Assembly (NCBI GenBank): GCA_028679325.1
Contig: JAJRBS010000081.1
Coordinates: forward strand, 1-14,083
Direction of reading: 5' to 3'
DNA: 14,083 nt
Origin: Methanoregulaceae archaeon
GTDB taxonomy: Archaea; Halobacteriota; Methanomicrobia; Methanomicrobiales; Methanospirillaceae
Shown: in pieces, positions 6,017 to 11,439 of the stretch
Layout: each line of letters starts with the position of its first letter
Position numbering within the stretch: the first letter of the stretch is position 1
Translations under genes and position numbers: made by a program
The notes under the pieces: model-generated
Databases searched by the model: none
What the model was told of the DNA's origin: nothing
The model's input: only the letters and a program-made list of their open reading frames with translations

Positions 6017-6025
6017 GATTTATAG
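6017..6025 (+). promoter_or_regulatory. TATA box for the PH-domain gene
   Basis: GATTTATAG has a good TTTATA core. A start about 25 bases on would fall near 6047, leaving a leader of roughly 75 bases before the ATG at 6121. Confidence 0.45.
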
Positions 6026-6066
6026 CGTCTGAACGATCAGCAGAGATGAAATGAAAGAGATGTCCG

Positions 6067-6105
6067 GGGCGAAAGGGAATCGCCCGATATCCTTATCGCG
6101 TTTTT
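6067..6105 (+). promoter_or_regulatory. Two adjacent hairpins and T5 in the leader of the PH-domain gene
   Basis: GGGCGA (6067-6072) pairs with TCGCCC (6080-6085). Directly next, CGATA (6085-6089) pairs with TATCG (6094-6098), followed two bases later by T5 (6101-6105). The second hairpin with its T tract resembles a terminator placed between the promoter and the ATG, as in attenuators, or it could end the TfoX-like transcript. Both stems are short and may be chance. Confidence 0.35.
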
Positions 6106-6120
6106 CCTCCCAAAACTATC

Positions 6121-6717
6121 ATGCAGAGTGACTACTTCGCACTCAATACCCCGTTCAAGCCCTCGCCGTCACTCATGACCTGGTTTGTCATTGACTTTTC
6201 TCTCTTCGTTGCCTTCATGACTCTCGTCATCCCCTTCCCGATGTATGCGTTCGGAGCGATAGATACCGGGACTTTCTTTGCCGCTCTCGGAGGAATAGCG
6301 TTCATCGTGATCCTGTTTGCCATCTGGGCGAAGCTCTACTATGACAGCATGTGGTACGAGCTCCACGACGACGAGATGCGCTGGAAGCGGGGAGTCATCT
6401 TCCGCCGGACAGGGATCGTCCCCTACAACCGGATCACGAACATCGATATCCGCCAGGGACCGGTGATGCGGAGGCTTGAGATCTCGACCATCTCCATCCA
6501 GACCGCCGGATATTCAGGCCAGGCCCAGGCCGAGATCCGGATCGAGGCCATCGTTTACGCCGAGGAACTCCGGGAACTGATCCGGAGCATGGTCAGGGTG
6601 ACGGGAGGCGGGGACGGGACCGGTACCGGGAGGACCGCTGCTCCGCAAAAGACGACCGATCTCCAGATACTCGAGGAGTTAAAAGCCATCCGGGAACTCC
6701 TTGAGACGAAAGTCTGA
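6121..6717 (+). CDS. Membrane protein with bacterial PH (bPH2/DUF304-like) domain
   Basis: The 198-residue protein has two predicted transmembrane helices (about 20-43 and 51-73) forming a hairpin, followed by a cytoplasmic bPH2 domain (about 76-158). The family signature is clear: YELHDDEMRWKRGVIFRRTGIVPYNRITNIDI, then GPVMRRLEISTISIQTAG. The C-terminal part is a Gly/Thr-rich linker (161-176) and a short amphipathic helix (179-196, LQILEELKAIRELLE) that could form a coiled coil. YdbS/YdbT-type proteins with this layout are membrane-associated; their exact roles are mostly unknown. ATG 6121 is preceded by no clear ribosome-binding site, and a 26-codon frame overlaps the start. The polyphosphate-enzyme gene follows 76 bases later; co-transcription is possible. 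Confidence 0.88.
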   Translation: MQSDYFALNTPFKPSPSLMTWFVIDFSLFVAFMTLVIPFPMYAFGAIDTGTFFAALGGIAFIVILFAIWAKLYYDSMWYELHDDEMRWKRGVIFRRTGIVPYNRITNIDIRQGPVMRRLEISTISIQTAGYSGQAQAEIRIEAIVYAEELRELIRSMVRVTGGGDGTGTGRTAAPQKTTDLQILEELKAIRELLETKV

Positions 6718-6793
6718 TGGTCTGTTCCTGAATTGACAGAAAAATCCCAACTTTCATCATTTCCCGGGTCAACTCCTTCTAAAAACCCCTGTG

Positions 6794-8272
6794 ATGTTTG
6801 AGAAGCTCGACCTTTCAAAGAAGATAGACGATGACGCCTATGCCCAGGGGATAGAGCCCCTCCATACCCGGATAGGCGTCCTCCAGCGGGAACTCCATGA
6901 CAGCGGGATCCCGGTCGTCATCGTGGTTGAGGGCTGGAACGCATCGGGAATCACCCTGGTCATCAACGAACTGATCCAGTACCTTGACCCCCGCGGGTTC
7001 TCCATGCACTCTATCGGATCCCCCGATGATGAGGAGCGCAGTCGGCACTTTCTCTGGAGGTTCTGGAAGAGGACACCGGCACGGGGGCGTATGGCCATCT
7101 TTGCACGGAGCTGGTATTCCCGGTCGCTGGCCGAACACGTCTCAGGGATAGACTGGAAGACGGGCATCAGGCACTCCATCGAGTCCATCAATGTCTTTGA
7201 GCGGCAGCTTGCTGACGACGGGGTGGTCATCCTCAAGTTCTTCCTCCATATCAGCAAAGAGGAGCAGAGGAGACGGCTCGATGAGAGGGAGAAGGACGCC
7301 CTGACCTCGTGGATGATCACCCGGGGGGACTGGGACTTCCACAAGCACTATGACAGCTACATCCCGGTCATCGAGCAGTACGTCCGGAAGACAGACACCC
7401 ATTTTGCCCCCTGGACAGTGGTGGAGGCCAATGACGCCAACTTCACCCGCCTCAAGGTCTATTCGACGGTCATCCGAAGGCTTGAAAAGAAGCTCGCAAA
7501 GGCAAAGGAGAACAAGCAGAATAACGGGGGAAAAACGGCTGGCATGAAGCCGGCACGAAATGACGTGACCCGGGAGGCCGAACCCCCGGTCACATACTCG
7601 CGGGAAGAGTACGACAGGCTCCTGGCTGATTACCAGGAGCAGGCCCGGGACATCCAGTACCTTCTCTACAAACGGAAGGTCCCCCTGATCATCGTGTACG
7701 AGGGGTGGGACGCCGCCGGCAAGGGGGGGAACATCATACGGCTTGTCCACCGGATGAATCCCCGGGGCTATGATGTGGTCCCGGTTGCCCGTGCCAACCA
7801 GACCGAGCTCGACCACCACTTCCTCTGGCGGTTCTATCAGAACTTCCCCCGGGCTGGGCACATCACTATCTTTGACCGGAGCTGGTACGGGAGGGTGCTT
7901 GTCGAGAGGGTGGAATGTTTTTGTGCTGACAACGATTGGAAACGGGCCTTCCAAGAGATCAACGAGACAGAGGAACTCTTTGTGGAAAACGGCGGAGGGC
8001 TCATCAAGTTCTGGCTTGAGGTGAGCAGGGATGAGCAGTACCGTCGCTTCATGGCCCGGCAGGAGGATCCCCTGAAGCAGTGGAAGATGACCGAGGAAGA
8101 CTGGAGGAACCGCGAGAAGTGGGACCTGTACGAGGAGGCCATCGACGAGATGCTGGCACGGACCAGCACGCCGGCTGCCCCCTGGACGGTAGTCGAATCC
8201 AATGATAAGTACTTTGCCCGCATAAAGACACTCCAGACCCTCATCGATTACGGGGAGAAGCTCTTCCGGTAA
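6794..8272 (+). CDS. Polyphosphate:AMP phosphotransferase, tandem PPK2 domains
   Basis: The 492-residue protein consists of two PPK2 domains (about 1-235 and 265-492) joined by a Lys/Asn/Gly-rich linker (236-262). PPK2 enzymes move phosphate between polyphosphate and nucleotides; the two-domain class uses polyphosphate to turn AMP into ADP. The C-terminal copy is intact: EGWDAAGKG Walker A (303-311) with the catalytic Asp, and FDRSWYGR Walker B-like motif (360-367), plus the LID-region Arg/Lys-rich helix. The N-terminal copy is degenerate: EGWNASGIT (46-54) has Asn for Asp and Ile for the Walker Lys, and FARSWYSR (103-110) has Ala for Asp, so it is probably structural or regulatory. GTG at 6791 precedes ATG at 6794; I chose the ATG. 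No ribosome-binding site is seen. A T5 tract lies about 64 bases after the stop (8336-8340). The enzyme may support ADP supply under stress. Confidence 0.93.
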   Translation: MFEKLDLSKKIDDDAYAQGIEPLHTRIGVLQRELHDSGIPVVIVVEGWNASGITLVINELIQYLDPRGFSMHSIGSPDDEERSRHFLWRFWKRTPARGRMAIFARSWYSRSLAEHVSGIDWKTGIRHSIESINVFERQLADDGVVILKFFLHISKEEQRRRLDEREKDALTSWMITRGDWDFHKHYDSYIPVIEQYVRKTDTHFAPWTVVEANDANFTRLKVYSTVIRRLEKKLAKAKENKQNNGGKTAGMKPARNDVTREAEPPVTYSREEYDRLLADYQEQARDIQYLLYKRKVPLIIVYEGWDAAGKGGNIIRLVHRMNPRGYDVVPVARANQTELDHHFLWRFYQNFPRAGHITIFDRSWYGRVLVERVECFCADNDWKRAFQEINETEELFVENGGGLIKFWLEVSRDEQYRRFMARQEDPLKQWKMTEEDWRNREKWDLYEEAIDEMLARTSTPAAPWTVVESNDKYFARIKTLQTLIDYGEKLFR

Positions 8273-8335
8273 AACGGTATGAGCGAACGGTCCGCAGCGT
8301 ACCCCCGATAACCGTCCAGCCCTTCCTCCCTCACC

Positions 8336-8340
8336 TTTTT
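8336..8340 (+). terminator. T5 tract after the PPK2 gene
   Basis: A T5 run in a C-rich stretch, 64 bases after the stop and 33 before the next start. A possible weak archaeal terminator with no convincing hairpin. Confidence 0.25.
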
Positions 8341-8372
8341 CCCCCGGCCCGGTGAATGTGATGAGATAATCC

Positions 8373-8804
8373 ATGAATCTTACCGATTGCACAACCTTCG
8401 CAAACGAGAACCCGGTGACCTTCATCTCGACCATAGACGGGGAAAAGCCCCGGGTCCGGGCCTTCGCCCTGTGGTTTGCCGATGAGACCGGCTTCTATTT
8501 CCACACCGGGACACCGAAGAGCGTTTACAGGCAGCTGAAAACGAACCCCCGGGTGGAGCTCTGTTTCTACGCGCCCGGAGAGGGAGCAGGAAAGATGATG
8601 AGAGTTAGCGGAACGGTCGAGTTTCTGAACGATCCGGCTCTTGAAAAGAGGCTTGACCAGGACCGTCCGTGGGTGAAGGCCCTTCTTGCCTCAGCACCGG
8701 AAGGAGCCAGGGTGGCCATTTTCCGGGTTGCCCACGGGCAAGCGTGGTTCTGGACCATGGAGAACAACATGCGGGAGGAGCAGGCTCCCCGCGTGCGGTT
8801 CTGA
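8373..8804 (+). CDS. Pyridoxamine 5'-phosphate oxidase-like FMN-binding protein
   Basis: This 143-residue protein has the split-barrel flavin-binding layout: a strand NPVTFISTIDGEKPRVRAFALWF (residues 13-35), then DETGFYFHTGTPKSVYRQLKTNPRVELCFYAP (37-68), where T-x-K-S-x-Y-x-Q-L-K-x-N-P is the phosphate-binding signature of the family, then a strand RVSGTVEFLNDPALEKRL (77-94). Such small proteins usually bind FMN or F420 as homodimers; true PdxH activity is not implied. The C-terminal segment FRVAHGQAWFWTMENNM closes the barrel. ATG 8373 is followed directly by the first helix; a weak GATGAG lies about six bases upstream. It is a single gene between the PPK2 and lipoprotein genes. Confidence 0.88.
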   Translation: MNLTDCTTFANENPVTFISTIDGEKPRVRAFALWFADETGFYFHTGTPKSVYRQLKTNPRVELCFYAPGEGAGKMMRVSGTVEFLNDPALEKRLDQDRPWVKALLASAPEGARVAIFRVAHGQAWFWTMENNMREEQAPRVRF

Positions 8805-8881
8805 TTCTCATCCCTCTTTTCCACTCATCCTACCGCCTTTCACGAAAAGCTGGTCTGACCCTCGATAGATCTCAAACAAAC

Positions 8882-8891
8882 ATTAAATATC
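8882..8891 (+). promoter_or_regulatory. TATA box for the secreted-repeat lipoprotein gene
   Basis: ATTAAATATC preceded by an A-rich AAACAAAC, a good archaeal BRE/TATA combination. Its predicted start, near 8912, coincides with a small hairpin TGCAC-GGAA-GTGCA (8912-8925) that would be the very 5' end of the mRNA, six bases before the ATG. Confidence 0.5.
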
Positions 8892-8931
8892 AGGAGCCCT
8901 GATGGTGCCCTTGCACGGAAGTGCATGACCT

Positions 8932-9510
8932 ATGAGAAAATTTTCCCTGCTCTTCATCATCCTGATCCTTTGCGGGGCGGTACTCCTTGCCGGTTGTACC
9001 CAGCAACCGCCCGGACCACCCCAGACTACAACGCCGGCACCCACACCGGTGCCGGACACTGTCAGGGTGGCAAGCAACCCGCAGTACGGCAGCATCCTTG
9101 TGGACTCTGGCGGAAAAACCCTGTATTACTTCACGAAGGACACCCCCGGTAATGGACTCAGCGCCTGCTACAACCAGTGCGTGGTGATCTGGCCGGTGTT
9201 CAGGGCAGAACCTCTCCGCGTGTCCCCGCCTCTTTCTGCCGCAGACTTCGGCGAAATTACCCGGGCGACAGGCGAGAAACAGACAACCTTCAAGGGATGG
9301 CCGCTCTACTACTACCAGGGTGACGCTGCCCCTGGAGAGACGAAGGGCTACGGCCTCAACCAGGCCTGGTATCTCCTCTCCCCCACCGGGATCATGACCC
9401 CCGCTCCCACGACATCGGCAACACCTCTGCCCACCACCGTTGCGACAACCGTCCCAACCACACAGCCGACCACGGTGAGGACGACTTCTTACTCCTCCTC
9501 TTCTTACTAA
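8932..9510 (+). CDS. Secreted-repeat lipoprotein (COG4315/Lipoprotein_15-like)
   Basis: The 192-residue surface lipoprotein starts with MRKFS, a hydrophobic core, and the lipobox LAGC with Cys22. A Pro/Thr linker (23-43) precedes two imperfect repeats of the secreted-repeat family: residues 49-92 (YGSILVDSGGKTLYYFTKD... C79...C83...WPVF) and 105-150 (FGEITRATGEKQTTFKGWPLYYYQGDAAPGETKGYGLNQAWYLL). The motifs LYYFTKD, the two-Cys-plus-WP turn and GWPLYYYQGD...W are diagnostic. The biochemical role of the family is unknown. The C-terminal tail (about 155-192) is Thr/Pro/Ser-rich and could be glycosylated or span the S-layer. A TATA box at 8882-8891 and a T6 tract at 9513-9518 frame it as a single-gene unit. 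Start ATG 8932; ATG 8925 is in another frame. Confidence 0.9.
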   Translation: MRKFSLLFIILILCGAVLLAGCTQQPPGPPQTTTPAPTPVPDTVRVASNPQYGSILVDSGGKTLYYFTKDTPGNGLSACYNQCVVIWPVFRAEPLRVSPPLSAADFGEITRATGEKQTTFKGWPLYYYQGDAAPGETKGYGLNQAWYLLSPTGIMTPAPTTSATPLPTTVATTVPTTQPTTVRTTSYSSSSY

Positions 9511-9512
9511 CC

Positions 9513-9518
9513 TTTTTT
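9513..9518 (+). terminator. T6 terminator after the lipoprotein gene
   Basis: A T6 run three bases after the stop codon, in CC-T6-CGG context. Archaeal RNA polymerase can end at such tracts without a hairpin. Confidence 0.5.
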
Positions 9519-9554
9519 CGGCTCTTTCATAATCTATCGGGTTGATTAGATCTC

Positions 9555-9752
9555 ATGCAAGGAAAGAAAGACGGGAGCGGCTATCACTGCTGGCAGTGCC
9601 TTGAATGCGCCTACGTCTATGATCCGGAAAAAGGGGACCCGAAGAATGGGTATCCACCGGGAACCCCGTTTGAAGATCTCCCCGACACCTGGCGGTGCCC
9701 GGAATGCCGGGTCTTGAAGGGGAAAAAAGGGCTGTTTGTCGAACGGAAATGA
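9555..9752 (+). CDS. Rubredoxin
   Basis: This 65-residue one-iron electron carrier has the expected CxxC pairs: CLEC (C15, C18) and CPEC (C48, C51), spaced thirty residues apart as in standard rubredoxins, with the strongly conserved YVYDPEKGDP and PPGTPFEDLPDTWRCP segments between them. Rubredoxins pass electrons to superoxide reductase, rubrerythrin or flavodiiron proteins in anaerobes. Oddities: an additional Cys12 makes C-W-Q-C-L-E-C, the Gly after the first pair is Ala, and the Gly after the second is Arg. The N-terminal extension MQGKKDGSGY is a few residues longer than minimal rubredoxins. There is no partner gene next to it. A weak TATA-like TTTCATAATC lies about 25 bases before the ATG. 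It ends four bases from the convergent methyltransferase gene. Confidence 0.95.
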   Translation: MQGKKDGSGYHCWQCLECAYVYDPEKGDPKNGYPPGTPFEDLPDTWRCPECRVLKGKKGLFVERK

Positions 9753-9756
9753 TAAT

Positions 9757-10563
9757 TCACGGTCTCTCCGCCACGCCCTTGAAGAAGGTATATGAGAAGC
9801 TGCCGTCTTTTTCCGTAGTCCGGTAGAGATCCCGGACTCCCTGCTCCCAGTTCTCTCTCGTTATCATGCCGCTATCGATAGCCTGATCCCTGACCCCCTC
9901 GACCATGGCAATAAAGATGTTCCTGACCGCTTCGCCGGATTCCGGAGAGCTTCCATCGGCGTATACCTGGCGGGGCGAGACCCTGACATCCGAGAATCCG
10001 GCATCGTTCAGGAGATGCCAGAGTTCCCTGCCGATGAGGGAGTTACCTCCCATTCCGGCCTGGAGATCGATGAGGCAGCTGATAACGGCACGGGCAACGG
10101 TACTCTCCGGATAGAAGAGGGCCGAACCGTGATCCCCCTCGATAACGGTGATGGTACCTCCCTGCCGCAGCACACCTTTCAGGTTCCGGAGGGCCAGGAG
10201 GGGATCTTTCAGGTGTTCGAGGAGGAAGCAGACAAAGACATGATCAAAACTCTCCGGGGGAAAAGGGAGATTGTAGACGTCTGCCTGCCGGAATGATGCC
10301 CGGGTCACCGAAGCTGCCCTGGCACGATCTTCAGCGATAGCCAGGGATTCGGGCGAGATGTCGATGCAGACAAAATTCGCACCAGGGCTGTTCCGGGCAA
10401 GGATGATGGTCTGGGCACCAACCCCACAGGCCGCTTCGAGAACGATGCTGCCGTCCGGATAGCGGGTGCCGGCGTGCAACAGGTCTGCGAGCCGTGAGGC
10501 CTGGTAGTCCAGTCTTTCCGATTCGCGGGATGATCGGCCATGGACGTATTCGGGGGAGCTCAT
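9757..10563 (-). CDS. Class I SAM-dependent methyltransferase
   Basis: From the chosen ATG the protein has 268 residues. Motif I is VLEAACGVGAQT (about 40-51), followed by the acidic end of strand 2 in FVCIDIS, FRQADVYNLPF (motif for adenine contact), SFDHVFVCFLLEHL (motif II/post) and GGTITVIEGDHGS (motif III region). The family covers small-molecule and quinone-type methylations; no substrate can be named. The C-terminal part (LIGRELWHLLNDAGFSDVRVSPRQVY ... GVRDLYRTTEKDGSFSYTFFKGV) is well conserved in methanogen-type homologues as far as I know. The frame extends upstream; ATG 10650 would add 29 residues and sits eight bases from the start predicted by a strong TATA box, so it is a real alternative. 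I chose 10563 because domain similarity begins there. It converges on rubredoxin. Confidence 0.9.
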   Translation of the reverse strand: MSSPEYVHGRSSRESERLDYQASRLADLLHAGTRYPDGSIVLEAACGVGAQTIILARNSPGANFVCIDISPESLAIAEDRARAASVTRASFRQADVYNLPFPPESFDHVFVCFLLEHLKDPLLALRNLKGVLRQGGTITVIEGDHGSALFYPESTVARAVISCLIDLQAGMGGNSLIGRELWHLLNDAGFSDVRVSPRQVYADGSSPESGEAVRNIFIAMVEGVRDQAIDSGMITRENWEQGVRDLYRTTEKDGSFSYTFFKGVAERP

Positions 10564-10678
10564 CGTACCGCAGTACTTTGTCTCGTCCTCGGGATAGTTA
10601 TTCCGTGCATTCAAACGGTAACAGAGTCGGTCCGACGTGTTCGTTGTCATGAAACAGGCCCCGGGCATGTGGCATACC

Positions 10679-10690
10679 TTATTTATAATC
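10679..10690 (-). promoter_or_regulatory. TATA box for the methyltransferase gene
   Basis: The minus strand reads GATTATAAATAA, an excellent TATA box. The predicted start near 10658 is eight bases before ATG 10650 and 95 before ATG 10563. The same A/T core reads TTATTTATAATC on the plus strand and could also drive the lipoprotein remnant at 10714. Confidence 0.55.
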
Positions 10691-10713
10691 CGTTGTCTGG
10701 AAATTCCCGCTTC

Positions 10714-10838
10714 ATGAAACACCGGCCAAGACCATTCCCGGCATGATGATCGCCTTTGCACTCGTGGCAGCTGGATGTGTTACACCCTCTGTTCCCGCCT
10801 CACCGACCCCCACCCATCGGCCCGCATCAGGTCGGTAA
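10714..10838 (+). pseudogene. Candidate remnant of a lipoprotein gene (signal peptide only)
   Basis: ATG 10714 encodes the basic decapeptide MKHRPRPFPA, then TGA. Overlapping that stop (ATGA), ATG 10743 encodes MMIAFALVAAGCVTPSVPAS and continues as Pro/Thr-rich to TAA at 10836. Read together with a one-base shift they give a normal lipoprotein start: basic n-region, hydrophobic core, AAGC lipobox, Pro/Thr linker. No mature domain follows. The TATA element at 10679-10690 lies at proper distance. It may be a decayed gene, a real tiny lipoprotein, or chance. Confidence 0.3.
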
Positions 10839-10866
10839 AGGCTCCCGGCGCCAGTTTTCAATGGCA

Positions 10867-11379
10867 TCAGGGTCGTGCAGAGCGGCGAGCCTCTTCCCTA
10901 GCTCTCTCTATTGCGTCGGCCAGTTCGTCAGGTCTCTGTGATCCCAAAAGGAAACACTTTCCGGTTTTTTGGCAGATGAACACCCCGCGGTTCCCTGATA
11001 CATTGTAAGCCCGCCCCCTGAACCCGACCCGCATCCCCCAGCCTCCATATTCAAGTATGGGACGATAGGTGACAGCCTCGGCACTGGCGATCTCGCTCGC
11101 AGGAACATTCCTCCATCTGATCTGAAGGGGGTACATCCGGTAGGAGAGGAAAAAATCCCTGACCTCTGTCTCAAGTCTCATGATCAGGAACCAGACCGGA
11201 AACACGACACCAAAGATGACGAATACGATAACGACGATCACAGCCGAAGACTCGTCAGCCGGACTGAGCAGGAGCCGTACAAAAAAGGCCCAGGAAAGAA
11301 CGGCAATGAATCCGACCAGAATGATGACCCAGACCTGGTGGAAGCGCTGGACCTCAGAGAATGCCGGATCGGATGTCAT
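10867..11379 (-). CDS. Two-helix membrane protein, DUF6141-like
   Basis: From ATG 11379 the product has 170 residues. An N-terminal SEVQRFHQVWV segment leads into two predicted membrane helices (about 16-38 and 46-67 from this start), then a beta-rich domain containing YRPILEYGGWGMRVGFRGRAYNVSGNRGVFI and FLLGSQRPDELADAIERA. That last pair, an EYGGWGxR turn and GSQRPxELAxAI helix, resembles DUF6141-type membrane proteins, which have a PH-like layout and unknown function; the family name is from memory and should be treated as tentative. ATG 11406 would add nine residues; GAGGT lies between the two ATGs but too far from the second for a normal ribosome-binding site. The gene lies just downstream of the radical-SAM gene on the same strand, probably co-transcribed. 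The ending ARREARRSARP-type Arg-rich tail is cytoplasmic. Confidence 0.78.
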   Translation of the reverse strand: MTSDPAFSEVQRFHQVWVIILVGFIAVLSWAFFVRLLLSPADESSAVIVVIVFVIFGVVFPVWFLIMRLETEVRDFFLSYRMYPLQIRWRNVPASEIASAEAVTYRPILEYGGWGMRVGFRGRAYNVSGNRGVFICQKTGKCFLLGSQRPDELADAIERAREEARRSARP

Positions 11380-11439
11380 AGTACAGGATAGGGTGACCTC
11401 AGCCATAAACAGGAGCAGACCGGAAGAATACCCTGATCA

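Larger units (their letters stand above)
10564..10866. other. 303-base region between methyltransferase and membrane-protein genes
   Basis: The part next to the methyltransferase (10564-10650) may be its N-terminal coding extension. At 10679-10690 lies a symmetrical TATA element. Beyond it, on the plus strand, is a short lipoprotein-signal-like reading frame (10714-10838). The remaining bases to 10866 show nothing I can interpret; no T tract follows the minus-strand membrane-protein gene. Confidence 0.5.

Noticed and set aside
7142..8434. 430-codon minus-strand open frame
   Set aside because: It lies opposite the unmistakable PPK2 gene; its Pro/Leu/Val-rich translation is a mirror of GC-rich codons.
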